This document shows positions 1 to 8,303 of a DNA stretch of 64,000 nt, one piece after another. The notes beneath the pieces are model-generated. The model was not told the origin of the DNA and made no database searches. It was given only the letters and a program-made list of their open reading frames with translations. The stretch covers positions 1 through 64,000 of the forward strand of contig JAOHCJ010000002.1 in the NCBI GenBank assembly GCA_028095445.1, written 5' to 3'. How positions within the stretch are numbered: the stretch's first letter is position 1; each line of letters starts with the position of its first letter. The stretch comes from Candidatus Pelagibacter sp. (GTDB lineage: Bacteria > Pseudomonadota > Alphaproteobacteria > Pelagibacterales > Pelagibacteraceae). A program made the position numbers and the translations under genes.

Positions 1-646
1 TTAACCTGCAATTCAACTTAGGATTATCCTCATTAAGAGTTTTATAAGAGATCAATATTGAGTCATTTTTATATCGTAAAAAATGTGTAAGTTTATCTGA
101 ATGTATATCAGTAATTTTTTTTGTTCCTTTGCTATAAATTAAATTATTTTTAGATATTGCAATTTTTCCAGTAACGTAAGGTTGTTTATTTTTTCTATTA
201 AAAAAGTATGGGTTATAAAAATTACTAATTTCATTTTTTAGTAATCCTTTTTTGACTTGTATATTTTTAGATTTTAATATCTTAAATGTTTTTCCCTTAA
301 CTTTTTTATCAACATCTTCGACTGAATAAACAACCTCTTTAATTTTTTTTTTTATTATTTCTTTGGTACATGGTGGTGTTTGGCCATAATGACTACATGG
401 TTCTAGAGAAACATACATTTTAGAACCTTTCAGATCTTCAATTGAATTTTTCATCGCATTATATTCTGCGTGAGGTCTTCCTGAGTATCCAGTTTGCCCA
501 ATTGAAATAATATGATCATTTTTTACAATTACGCAACCTACAGAGGGATTCTCACCTGTTAAACCATGTCGTGCTCTTGCTAAATTTAGAGCAAGTCTCA
601 TATAGTTAATATCTTTTTTGGAAAATTTATCTTTTCTTGTAGACAT
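1..646 (-). CDS. ribD: Riboflavin biosynthesis deaminase/reductase RibD (partial, cut at window edge)
   Basis: Bifunctional enzyme of riboflavin synthesis in the cytoplasm: it deaminates the GTP-derived diaminopyrimidine and then reduces the ribosyl side chain. Only about 215 N-terminal residues lie in the window; the gene runs off the left edge. The deaminase domain is clear: a zinc-site HAE motif ([11 protein letters not shown]) is followed by a PC-type motif ([10 protein letters not shown]). The reductase domain has only begun. The start ATG (bases 644-646) lies inside the end of nrdR, a 20-base overlap, so translation is probably coupled. nrdR-ribD adjacency is common in proteobacteria. 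Confidence 0.93.
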   Translation of the reverse strand, partial: MSTRKDKFSKKDINYMRLALNLARARHGLTGENPSVGCVIVKNDHIISIGQTGYSGRPHAEYNAMKNSIEDLKGSKMYVSLEPCSHYGQTPPCTKEIIKKKIKEVVYSVEDVDKKVKGKTFKILKSKNIQVKKGLLKNEISNFYNPYFFNRKNKQPYVTGKIAISKNNLIYSKGTKKITDIHSDKLTHFLRYKNDSILISYKTLNEDNPKLNCRL

Positions 647-1085
647 CTAATTTGTCCACGAATTGCACAAAATCTTTTTCTTCTCTAAAATTTCTATAAA
701 CAGAAGCAAATCGTACATATGCTACAGGGTCAAGATCTTTTAGACCTTCCATAACCATTGTGCCTATAGTATTAGTAGAAATTTCACTTTGACCTAATTC
801 TTCTAAGGCTCTTGAAATCTTACTAATAAATTTTTCAGCAGTTTCAGTATCAATCGGTCTTTTCTTAAGTGCTATATAAATAGATTTAGATAGTTTATCT
901 CTATCAAAAGATGATTTTCTTCCATTTTTTTTAATAACCATTATTTCTCTAAACTGAACTCTTTCAAATGTAGTAAACCTTGCACCACATACACACAATC
1001 TTCTTCTTCTAATAGCGGTTCCGTCTTCTGTTGGTCTAGAATCTACAACAGAAGTTTCGCCTTTTTTACAAATTGAGCAAATCAT
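627..1085 (-). CDS. nrdR: Transcriptional repressor NrdR with altered zinc ribbon
   Basis: Nucleotide-sensing repressor of ribonucleotide reductase genes. The 152 residues match the family length. An N-terminal zinc ribbon (residues 1-45, containing VVDSRP, IRRRR and RFTTFE) is followed by an ATP-cone (about 46-135). The second cysteine knuckle reads LCVCG, so C31 and C33 are separated by one residue, where the family normally has CxxC; the first knuckle (C3, C6) is normal. The gene abuts glyA with no spacer and overlaps ribD by 20 bases. Identity is sure; how the altered knuckle holds zinc is unknown. Confidence 0.95.
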   Translation of the reverse strand: MICSICKKGETSVVDSRPTEDGTAIRRRRLCVCGARFTTFERVQFREIMVIKKNGRKSSFDRDKLSKSIYIALKKRPIDTETAEKFISKISRALEELGQSEISTNTIGTMVMEGLKDLDPVAYVRFASVYRNFREEKDFVQFVDKLDVYKKR

Positions 1086-2396
1086 TTATTCTAAATTCTT
1101 ATATATTGGAAAAGAAGATGTTAGTTCTATCACTTCATCTCTTACTTCTTTTTCAATTTTACTATTATCTTCAGGATTTTCTGACAAACCTTTAACAACT
1201 CTAGTTATTAGGTCTCCAACTTTTTGAAATTCTTTTAAACCGAAACCTCTGGTTGTAGCTGCTTGAGATCCGAGTCTTATACCTGAGGTTATCATCGGTT
1301 TTTCAGTATCAAATGGTATTCCATTTTTATTACAAGTAATATTTGCTCTACAAAGACTTTCTGCTGCAGCATTTCCTTTTACGTTAAATGGTCTTAAGTC
1401 AACTAACATTAAATGTGTATCGGTTCCGTCAGAATAAATTTTAAAACCATTATTTTTTAAAGTTTCTGATAAAATTTTGGCATTAGCCAAAACTGTTTTG
1501 ATGTAATCTTTAAATTCAGGCTTCAAAGCCTCTAGGAATCCTGCAGCTTTGGCTGCAATAACATGCATTAACGGTCCACCTTGGTAACCTGGAAATACTG
1601 CTGTATTAAATTTTTTTGCCAAGTCTTCATCATTTGTTAAAATAATTCCACCTCTTGCACTTCTAAAAACCTTATGAGTTGTAGAAGTTACAACATGAGC
1701 ATACTCACAAGGATTTGGATATTCTTTACCAGCAACTAATCCTGAAAAGTGTGCCATATCAACCATAAGATAAGCACCAACTTTATCTGCAATTTCTCTA
1801 AATCTTTTAAAATCAATAATTCTAGAATATGCACTGCCACCGCAAATTATAAGTTTTGGTTTATGTTCTAAAGCAAGTTTTTCAACATTGTCATAATCAA
1901 TAAGTTCTGACTCTTCATCAACGTCATAACCTATTGCGTTAAACCATTTACCTGACATTGAAATTTTCAATCCATGAGTAATGTGTCCACCAGAGTTTAA
2001 GCTCATACCCATAAAAGTATCACTTGGATTCAACAAGGCTAAAAAAACTGCACCATTTGCCTGAGCACCTGAATGGGGTTGAGCATTAGCAAATCTACAA
2101 TTAAATAACTTCTTAAGTCTTTCAATAGCTAAATTTTCAGCAACATCAACATGCTCACATCCATTGTAATATCTTTTTCCAGGATAACCCTCTGCATATT
2201 TATTTGTTAAAATCGATCCTTGTGCTTCTAGCACTGCTTGTGAGACAATATTTTCTGAAGCAATTAACTCAATGTGTTGTTGTTGTCTTTTTAGTTCATC
2301 ACTTATAGCCTTATGCAACTCTGGATCTTTTTTAGACAGACTATCTTCAAAAAAACTTTTGTAATGATTATTAATATAATTTTTTTCACTAGACAT
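1086..2396 (-). CDS. glyA: Serine hydroxymethyltransferase
   Basis: PLP enzyme interconverting serine + THF and glycine + methylene-THF. Its 436 residues are close to the family norm. N-terminal landmarks are [10 protein letters not shown] and [14 protein letters not shown]; the PLP lysine lies in [16 protein letters not shown], where HKTLRGPRGG is more usual. It sits between rpiB (2-base gap) and nrdR (no gap), inside a minus-strand operon. It is functionally linked to the sarcosine oxidase genes at 14384-19477, because both feed the glycine and methylene-THF pools. Confidence 0.98.
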   Translation of the reverse strand: MSSEKNYINNHYKSFFEDSLSKKDPELHKAISDELKRQQQHIELIASENIVSQAVLEAQGSILTNKYAEGYPGKRYYNGCEHVDVAENLAIERLKKLFNCRFANAQPHSGAQANGAVFLALLNPSDTFMGMSLNSGGHITHGLKISMSGKWFNAIGYDVDEESELIDYDNVEKLALEHKPKLIICGGSAYSRIIDFKRFREIADKVGAYLMVDMAHFSGLVAGKEYPNPCEYAHVVTSTTHKVFRSARGGIILTNDEDLAKKFNTAVFPGYQGGPLMHVIAAKAAGFLEALKPEFKDYIKTVLANAKILSETLKNNGFKIYSDGTDTHLMLVDLRPFNVKGNAAAESLCRANITCNKNGIPFDTEKPMITSGIRLGSQAATTRGFGLKEFQKVGDLITRVVKGLSENPEDNSKIEKEVRDEVIELTSSFPIYKNLE

Positions 2397-2398
2397 GT

Positions 2399-2824
2399 TT
2401 AAATCTTTTTAATTCGTTTTGAGTGTCTACCACCTTCAAATTTTGTACTTAGAAAAATACTTACACATTTCAAAGCATTATTTTTTGATAATAGTCTTGA
2501 TCCTAATGTAATGATATTTGCATCATTATGCAATCTTGATAATTTGGTAGATTTCAAATTAAAACATTGAGCTGCACGTATATTTTTATGTTTATTTGCA
2601 GCTATATTCATCCCCATACCCGAACCACAAACCAGTATTCCAACATGGTTTTTATTAATTTTAACTTTTTTTGCTACTTTATGGGCATAATCTGGATAAT
2701 CAACTCTATTTTGGTTGTTTGGACCTAAGTCGTTATAAGTAATTTTTTTTTTATCGAAATGTTCTTTAATAAATTCTTTTAATTTATACCCTGCATGATC
2801 TGATGAAATGAATATTTTTTTCAA
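2399..2824 (-). CDS. rpiB: Ribose-5-phosphate isomerase B / sugar-phosphate isomerase
   Basis: RpiB/LacAB-family isomerase that interconverts ribose-5-phosphate and ribulose-5-phosphate in the pentose phosphate pathway. The 141 residues start with the family motif [13 protein letters not shown] and carry the catalytic cysteine loop [17 protein letters not shown]. rpiB next to glyA is a recurrent arrangement in alphaproteobacteria. The gaps are 1 base to the upstream hydroxylase-like gene and 2 bases to glyA, so the genes are almost certainly co-transcribed. Confidence 0.95.
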   Translation of the reverse strand: MKKIFISSDHAGYKLKEFIKEHFDKKKITYNDLGPNNQNRVDYPDYAHKVAKKVKINKNHVGILVCGSGMGMNIAANKHKNIRAAQCFNLKSTKLSRLHNDANIITLGSRLLSKNNALKCVSIFLSTKFEGGRHSKRIKKI

Positions 2825-2825
2825 T

Positions 2826-3467
2826 TTAACTAAATTTATAATCTAAAACACATGCTACTAAATGGACCCTGTTTTCTTCGCCACCATTAAAAGCATTGTG
2901 ATATTTTGTATTATTGGTAACCCAAACAGAGCCATCAGCAGGCATATGTTTAGCAACATTGTCTATAACCATTAAGCAGCCCGGATTTGTTATTATTGGT
3001 ATATGTAACCTTGGTTCCGGGTCTCTGTGCCAGCTTAACGTTGACCTTGGTTCTTTTAATAAAATTCTCATTCTACCTAATTTATATTTGGAAGAGAGAA
3101 GATCAAAGACTTCTTTAAAATATGTATTTTCATAATCAGGTATAAACTCAGAGTAAGCAGTTTCATCAATTGAAACATCTCTTGAAACTTCTTTTCCAGA
3201 TTTATCAGGTTTGGTCCAATAAACACCTCTGGCTTTACTTCCTTTAACCGATTCTGGATCACCAGGAATTTGTGTTAAAGAGATTGCTCCAAAATGCGCA
3301 ATACCTCCTCCGTCTTCAAATTTTTTAGTTTGAACTATTTGATTATATGCTTCTTGAAGTTTGTTTATGTCAAATTGGATATTTTGTTTTTGAAAGTCAC
3401 TAAAATCTAAAATTTTTTCCTCTTTTTTGAGATCTAAATTAACAATATTTTTATTTTCAGTATTCAT
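2826..3467 (-). CDS. Aspartyl/asparaginyl beta-hydroxylase-like 2-oxoglutarate oxygenase
   Basis: A 213-residue protein with the double-stranded beta-helix signature of Fe(II)/2-oxoglutarate oxygenases of the aspartyl/asparaginyl hydroxylase type. It has an HxD pair (H147, D149, in SWHRDPEPRLHIPI), a distal histidine H190 (KYHNAFN) and R200 in GGEENRVHLV, which could hold the 2OG carboxylate. The first ~130 residues are not recognisable. It is the first gene of the minus-strand rpiB-glyA-nrdR-ribD operon, divergent from hemB. The substrate is unknown: a protein side chain, a lipid or a free amino acid are all possible. Confidence 0.72.
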   Translation of the reverse strand: MNTENKNIVNLDLKKEEKILDFSDFQKQNIQFDINKLQEAYNQIVQTKKFEDGGGIAHFGAISLTQIPGDPESVKGSKARGVYWTKPDKSGKEVSRDVSIDETAYSEFIPDYENTYFKEVFDLLSSKYKLGRMRILLKEPRSTLSWHRDPEPRLHIPIITNPGCLMVIDNVAKHMPADGSVWVTNNTKYHNAFNGGEENRVHLVACVLDYKFS

Positions 3468-3478
3468 GTAGATTGTTT

Positions 3479-3508
3479 TTTACTAAATTTAATATATATT
3501 TGTATAAT
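3479..3508 (+). promoter_or_regulatory. Candidate hemB promoter
   Basis: A perfect TATAAT (3503-3508) lies 32 bases before the hemB ATG, with a weak -35-like TTTACT (3479-3484) at an 18-base spacing. The 73-base intergenic region thus has room for two overlapping divergent promoters. Confidence 0.42.
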
Positions 3509-3519
3509 ACATTTGTCGC
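3491..3519 (-). promoter_or_regulatory. Candidate promoter of the hydroxylase-rpiB-glyA-nrdR-ribD operon
   Basis: Read on the minus strand, a -35-like GCGACA (3514-3519) is separated by 17 bases from TATATT (3491-3496), about 25 bases upstream of the first start codon. It overlaps the proposed hemB promoter on the other strand. The hexamer matches are modest in a very A+T-rich background. Confidence 0.38.
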
Positions 3520-3540
3520 ATTTTAAAAATAGTTTAAATC

Positions 3541-4530
3541 ATGATTACAGGAAATTATCCAAACCTAAGGCTTAGAAGAAGTAGAAAAAATGATTGGTCT
3601 AGAAGGTTAATTCAAGAAAATAGCCTTTCAGCAAGCGATTTTATATTACCTATTTTTTTGATAGATGGAAAAAACACTAAACAATCAATTAAAACTATGC
3701 CCGATGTATATAGATATACAATAGATAAACTTGGAATTATTCTAGATAGATCAATTAGGAACAAAATACCTATGGTTGCATTGTTTCCACACACAAAAAA
3801 AACAGTTAAAAATAAACTTGGTACTGAGGCATTAAATGAAAATAATCTAGTTTGTAAGGCAATCCAATATATTAAAAAAAAATATAAAAATGAAATTGGA
3901 ATTATGTGTGATGTTGCTTTAGATCCATATACTTCTCATGGACATGATGGATTAATTAAGTCTGGTTATGTTTTAAATGATGAAACAATAGAAATTTTGA
4001 TAAATCAATCTTTACTGCAAGCACAAATGGGCTGTGATGTGCTAGCACCCTCAGATATGATGGATGGAAGAATTGGTAAAATAAGAAAATCCTTAGATAA
4101 AGAAGGACATCAAATGGTTCAAATACTTTCTTATGCAGTCAAATACGCTTCAAGTTTTTATGGACCATTTAGAGATGCTGTTGGTTCAAAAGGTTTATTA
4201 AAAGGTAACAAAAAAAATTATCAAATGGATTTTAGAAATAACAATGAGGCTATTAGAGAAGTTTCATTAGATATTAAAGAAGGTGCCGATATGGTAATAG
4301 TTAAACCTGGAATGCCATATTTAGATATTATAAAAACGATTAAAGATAATTTTAAAATTCCAGTTTTAGCTTATCAAGTTTCTGGTGAATATAGCATTAT
4401 TAGTAATAGTATTAAAAAAGGTTTGATTGATGAAAATTCTGTTTTGGAAAGCTTGATATCTTTTAAAAGAGCTGGAGCAAATGCAATTGTGAGCTATTAT
4501 GCTGACAGAATTAACGAACTTATCAAATAA
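3541..4530 (+). CDS. hemB: Delta-aminolevulinic acid dehydratase (porphobilinogen synthase)
   Basis: Condenses two 5-aminolevulinate molecules to porphobilinogen in haem synthesis. The 329 residues are full length. The Schiff-base lysine is in GADMVIVKPGMPYLD, and the conserved FYGPFRDA and LAYQVSGEY segments are present. The metal-site region reads MCDVALDPYTSHGHDG, with aspartate where zinc enzymes carry a cysteine cluster; this is the Mg/K-dependent class common in alphaproteobacteria. It is a single-gene plus-strand unit, converging on recO with one base between the two stop codons. Confidence 0.97.
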   Translation: MITGNYPNLRLRRSRKNDWSRRLIQENSLSASDFILPIFLIDGKNTKQSIKTMPDVYRYTIDKLGIILDRSIRNKIPMVALFPHTKKTVKNKLGTEALNENNLVCKAIQYIKKKYKNEIGIMCDVALDPYTSHGHDGLIKSGYVLNDETIEILINQSLLQAQMGCDVLAPSDMMDGRIGKIRKSLDKEGHQMVQILSYAVKYASSFYGPFRDAVGSKGLLKGNKKNYQMDFRNNNEAIREVSLDIKEGADMVIVKPGMPYLDIIKTIKDNFKIPVLAYQVSGEYSIISNSIKKGLIDENSVLESLISFKRAGANAIVSYYADRINELIK

Positions 4531-4531
4531 G

Positions 4532-5236
4532 TTATTTTAAAAGATTTACAAAATGCAATCTAGAGGAAGGATAAGTTATATTATTTGGTTTCAAAATACT
4601 TTTTTCAAGATAATCACTAACTAACTGTAATCCTTTTTGTAGGTTTTTTAGATCAATGTTTTTTTTATTATTATCAATTAAAAAGCTTGGGACTATTTTT
4701 TTTTCAATTGAAGAACTAACATAATAGTTTTCTTTATCATCTATAATTTCTTTTTTGACTATATTTTTTAATTCAAGATCATAACCTAATAGTTTTAATA
4801 GTTCTAGTTCCCAAAAAATATACTCTTTTATCCACTCTTCTGTTTTCAAAATTTCAAAAAAATTATTCATTAAACAAAAAATTTGATTATTTGATTGAGC
4901 TTCTGCTGTCAGTAGCTTTACTAAATTCATAGCTGACGCTATACATGACAGTTTTTCTTTATGATCAAAATACCTTGGAGTTAGTGCATTCAAAATTTCT
5001 ATTTTAAAATAACCAATTCTTGTTGGACTTTTAGCATGATAATTAATATGAATTTTATTTCCTATTTGTAGGTAGTTTTTTATTTTTTTTGACGTACCAC
5101 CGAAAATAATTCCAGAAATTTTACCATGATCAGATGTAAATACCTCTGCTATAATAGAATTTTCACTATATCTATTTTTTGAAATCAAAAAACCAGTATC
5201 ATCCCAATTCATCTTTATAAAACTTCCTCCAAACAT
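4532..5236 (-). CDS. recO: DNA repair protein RecO
   Basis: RecO loads RecA through the RecFOR route of recombinational repair. The 234 residues begin with the OB-fold typical of the family (DDTGFLISKNRYSENSIIAEVFTSDHGKISGIIFGG), followed by a helical domain. It overlaps rnc by 22 bases and is the last gene of the dapA-to-recO block. The alphaproteobacterial order normally has era between rnc and recO; here there is no room for it. The start was kept because no other in-frame Met precedes the OB fold. Confidence 0.88.
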   Translation of the reverse strand: MFGGSFIKMNWDDTGFLISKNRYSENSIIAEVFTSDHGKISGIIFGGTSKKIKNYLQIGNKIHINYHAKSPTRIGYFKIEILNALTPRYFDHKEKLSCIASAMNLVKLLTAEAQSNNQIFCLMNNFFEILKTEEWIKEYIFWELELLKLLGYDLELKNIVKKEIIDDKENYYVSSSIEKKIVPSFLIDNNKKNIDLKNLQKGLQLVSDYLEKSILKPNNITYPSSRLHFVNLLK

Positions 5237-5877
5237 AATAGTGCAGCACTTTGTTCAGCTTCTTTTTTAGAGCTTCCGTTTGCATAGAAAAAATTAGAGT
5301 TTTTAAGTTTTACAGCAACTTTAAATAAAGGTTTATGTCTTGGCCCCGTATTTGAAACAAGCTTGTATATTGGTAAAGACTTAAAAATTTTTAATGAGTG
5401 CTCCTGGAGTTTAGTTTTAGGATCAATCTCAGTTATTATACTTGCACTTATATGTTCTTTCCATAAGTCTAAAATTATTTTTTCTGATGCATTAAAACCT
5501 TTTTCTAAGTAAATAGCACCAATTAGTGCCTCAAGAGTATCTGCAACTACTTTATCTTCGATCTTAATTTTTTTATTTTTAGGATTAAATATAACAATAT
5601 GTTTATCTAATTGAATTTTTTTTGCAATTTCTAAACATTTTTTTTTATTAACTAATGATGCAAATTTTTTATCTAATATACCTTCACTTTCTTCTGGATA
5701 AATTTCTAACAATCTTTTAGCTATTATTAATCCTAGGACTCTATCTCCTAAAAATTCAATCTTTTCATTGTTTTCTTTTGAGTTATAACTTTTATGAGTT
5801 AGGCTCTTAACTAAAAGCTTTTTATTGGTAAACTTTAATTTTAGTTTTTTTTCAAGATTTAGTAAATCATTTTTCAT
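5215..5877 (-). CDS. rnc: Ribonuclease III
   Basis: Endonuclease that cuts double-stranded RNA, including rRNA precursors. The 220 residues comprise a nuclease domain with the signature EKIEFLGDRVLGL near residue 40 and a second acidic site in ADTLEALIGAIYLEKG. A C-terminal double-stranded-RNA binding domain follows (about residues 150-220, PKTKLQEHSLK to KEAEQSAALLCLEEVL). It overlaps lepB by one base and recO by 22. The lepB-rnc order is widely conserved. Confidence 0.97.
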   Translation of the reverse strand: MKNDLLNLEKKLKLKFTNKKLLVKSLTHKSYNSKENNEKIEFLGDRVLGLIIAKRLLEIYPEESEGILDKKFASLVNKKKCLEIAKKIQLDKHIVIFNPKNKKIKIEDKVVADTLEALIGAIYLEKGFNASEKIILDLWKEHISASIITEIDPKTKLQEHSLKIFKSLPIYKLVSNTGPRHKPLFKVAVKLKNSNFFYANGSSKKEAEQSAALLCLEEVL

Positions 5878-6614
5878 TAAATTATACTTTTAAAAAATCT
5901 GTCAAATCTAACTGTTTCATTCCATCTCCAAAATGCAAAAATACTAGCTATTCTAAAGTCAGAAGAAAAAAAAATAAATCTTGCCTTACCAACTAGGTTA
6001 TCTTGGTGAACATAACCAACACTTGTTAAATATCTACTATCTTTAGAACAATCTCTATTATCGCCTAAAAAAAAATAATGTTTATCAGGGACAGTGAAAG
6101 TATCTGAATTTTGATAACTATAATCTTTTAAATAAACTGCTTTATAAATTTTATCATTTGGAAGCTTTTCCTCAAAAGTATTGACATTAATCTTTTCCTT
6201 TCCACAAAAAATAACATCTGATTTAGAAACTCTTGATTTTAGTATCTGATTATTATTTAGATATATATTACCATCTATAAATTGAATTCTATCTCCTGGT
6301 AAGCCAATAAGTCTTTTTATATAATTAGTTCTGTTGTCCGACGGAGTTTTAAACACAACTACATCTCCTGCCTCTGGTTTACTTGAAAATAGTCTACCTT
6401 TGATAATTGGTAGGCTAAATGGTAAAGAATGTTTACTATACCCATAAGAATACATTGATACAAATAGTCTATCTCCAACCAATAAATTAGGTTCCATAGA
6501 TGATGAGGGAATATAAAAAGGTTGAACGATAAAGGACCTAATTACTACTGCAATTATCAGTGCATAAAAAATAGTTTTAACATTTTCAACAATAGAATTT
6601 TTATTTATTTTCAT
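5877..6614 (-). CDS. lepB: Signal peptidase I
   Basis: Inner-membrane serine protease that cleaves Sec and Tat signal peptides. The 245 residues have one N-terminal membrane segment (about residues 12-32). The catalytic serine S39 is in IPSSSMEP and the general-base lysine K100 in YIKRLIGLPGDRI; the C-terminal box FFLGDNRDCSKDSR is also present. It overlaps acpS by 4 bases and rnc by one. It is the likely processing enzyme for the transglycosylase, the solute-binding protein, the nuclease and the small exported protein in this window. Confidence 0.97.
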   Translation of the reverse strand: MKINKNSIVENVKTIFYALIIAVVIRSFIVQPFYIPSSSMEPNLLVGDRLFVSMYSYGYSKHSLPFSLPIIKGRLFSSKPEAGDVVVFKTPSDNRTNYIKRLIGLPGDRIQFIDGNIYLNNNQILKSRVSKSDVIFCGKEKINVNTFEEKLPNDKIYKAVYLKDYSYQNSDTFTVPDKHYFFLGDNRDCSKDSRYLTSVGYVHQDNLVGKARFIFFSSDFRIASIFAFWRWNETVRFDRFFKSII

Positions 6615-6997
6615 TTTTTTTGTAAAATTACGTAAGCAATAGAATATTTTTTTTCATCAGAAATTGATAGAAAGAAATTAAAAGAAGATATTTTAAATTG
6701 TTTCTTTATAACTTTCTTAATTTTTTCACTAATTATAAAGCTTGGTTTGCCTAATTTATCATTAATAACTGAAATATCTTTAAAATTTAAATCTTTCCGA
6801 AAGCCTATTCCGATGGATTTAGCAAAAGCTTCTTTTGCTGCAAATCTTTTTGAAAAATAAGAGGATTTATCTTTAATTTTTTTTGCTTTTAAAATTTCAT
6901 TATTAGTGAAAATTCTATTAATAAATATTTTATTCTTGATAGACTTTTTAATTCTTGAATTATCAATAATATCAACACCTATACCTAATATTTTCAT
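6611..6997 (-). CDS. acpS: Holo-[acyl-carrier-protein] synthase
   Basis: Transfers phosphopantetheine from CoA to acyl carrier protein. The 128 residues fit the AcpS family, with GIGVDIIDNSRIKK at the N-terminus and the metal/CoA motif RFAAKEAFAKSIGIG. It overlaps lepB by 4 bases, with pdxJ 2 bases upstream. The pdxJ-acpS-lepB-rnc order is a standard alphaproteobacterial block. Its product uses CoA, whose precursor pathway is represented here by panC (37762-38577). Confidence 0.95.
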   Translation of the reverse strand: MKILGIGVDIIDNSRIKKSIKNKIFINRIFTNNEILKAKKIKDKSSYFSKRFAAKEAFAKSIGIGFRKDLNFKDISVINDKLGKPSFIISEKIKKVIKKQFKISSFNFFLSISDEKKYSIAYVILQKK

Positions 6998-6999
6998 AA

Positions 7000-7719
7000 T
7001 TATCTTTTAGATATTTTTATAAATTTTTTTATAGTATTTTTTACTCCAAAAATTATTGATTCTCCGATTATAAAGTGCCCTATATTAAATTCTTTGATAT
7101 ATTTAAGTTTTGTTAATACAGAAGTTGTTTTGTAATCTAAACCATGCCCCGCATGTACTTCTAAATTATTTTTTTCTGCCAATTCACAGCAATTTTTAAT
7201 TTTTTCATATTCCTTTAAGTAAGGTTTTTTTTGTTTAATTAAATTTGAAATTTTTCCTGTATGAAGCTCAATACAATCTACATTAAGCTTTTTGGCCATT
7301 TTTACATCTTTTAAATTAGGATCTATAAATAAACTAGTCCTAATTCCTTTATTTTTAAATTTAAGAATAATTTTTTTAATTTTATTTGCATTTTTTGATA
7401 AATTTAAACCACCTTCTGTTGTAATTTCTTTTCTATTTTCAGGTACTAAACAAATATAATTAGGTTTATTTCTTAACGCAATTTTTAATATCTTTTCATT
7501 TAACGAAATTTCAAGATTTGTTACAATTTTTTTATTCTTACAAATTTTTGTTACATCTTTATCTCTAATGTGTCTTCTGTCTTCTCTCAAATGTATAGTA
7601 ATAGAGTGAGCACCACAATTCATAACATGTTTAGCTATTTGTAAAGGGTCTGGATGCAAACCACCTCTAGCATTTCTAAGTGTTGCTATGTGATCTATAT
7701 TAACACCTAATCTTTTCAT
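7000..7719 (-). CDS. pdxJ: Pyridoxine 5'-phosphate synthase
   Basis: Condenses 1-deoxyxylulose-5-phosphate with aminoacetone phosphate to give pyridoxine 5'-phosphate. The 239 residues form the PdxJ TIM barrel, with LGVNIDHIATLRNARGG at the N-terminus, HLREDRRHI, and the C-terminal phosphate loop GHFIIGESIIFG. It overlaps pyrE by 4 bases. SAR11 genomes have been described as lacking full vitamin B6 synthesis, so whether pdxA and the other steps exist in this genome matters for interpreting the gene. Confidence 0.95.
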   Translation of the reverse strand: MKRLGVNIDHIATLRNARGGLHPDPLQIAKHVMNCGAHSITIHLREDRRHIRDKDVTKICKNKKIVTNLEISLNEKILKIALRNKPNYICLVPENRKEITTEGGLNLSKNANKIKKIILKFKNKGIRTSLFIDPNLKDVKMAKKLNVDCIELHTGKISNLIKQKKPYLKEYEKIKNCCELAEKNNLEVHAGHGLDYKTTSVLTKLKYIKEFNIGHFIIGESIIFGVKNTIKKFIKISKR

Positions 7720-8303
7720 TTGATAAATCTGCTCCCAGGAACTGTAATTGGTTTTGATTTCAAACTGTCTGGTAGTTTATTTTTTTTGTAAGTTGGAACA
7801 TTAATTTTCATATGTGAAATTATTTTTTTTTTAATCTTGAGAGTTTTTTTTGTCGATCTATCTATGATTGAAGCAAAACCTATAAGTTTAGCTTTTGACT
7901 TTGTTATTAACTTTACACATTCTAGACTTGACTTACCAGTAGTTATTACATCCTCTATAATAAGAACTTTAGTTCCTTTCTTAATATTGAAGCCGCGTCT
8001 TAATTTAAATTTGCCATTAACTCTTTCACAAAATATTGTTTCTTTTTTTAATAATTTTCCTATTTCATAACCAATAATTACACCTCCCATGGCCGGTGCT
8101 AAAATCAAATCTATAGATCTAAAATTCTTTTTGATCTTTTTAGACAATGAAATACAGATTTTATCTGCCAAATACGGATAACTTAATAATTTTGCGCACT
8201 GAATATATTTTGAAGAATGTAAGCCTGATGAAAGCACAAAATGCCCTTCTATTAAAGCACTAGTTTTTTTTAAAATATTTAAAGATTTTTTGTGTGAAAG
8301 CAT
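7716..8303 (-). CDS. pyrE: Orotate phosphoribosyltransferase
   Basis: Adds phosphoribose to orotate in pyrimidine synthesis. The PRPP-binding loop VLIIEDVITTGKSS and the N-terminal EGHFVLSSGLHS segment are diagnostic. I chose the Met at base 8303, which places the start the usual distance before EGHF; a Met five codons earlier (8318) is also open. With the chosen start the gene overlaps the 3' end of spoT by 44 bases, and it overlaps pdxJ by 4. Pathway partners are pyrB and the PyrX-like gene at 29432-31660. Confidence 0.94.
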   Translation of the reverse strand: MLSHKKSLNILKKTSALIEGHFVLSSGLHSSKYIQCAKLLSYPYLADKICISLSKKIKKNFRSIDLILAPAMGGVIIGYEIGKLLKKETIFCERVNGKFKLRRGFNIKKGTKVLIIEDVITTGKSSLECVKLITKSKAKLIGFASIIDRSTKKTLKIKKKIISHMKINVPTYKKNKLPDSLKSKPITVPGSRFIK

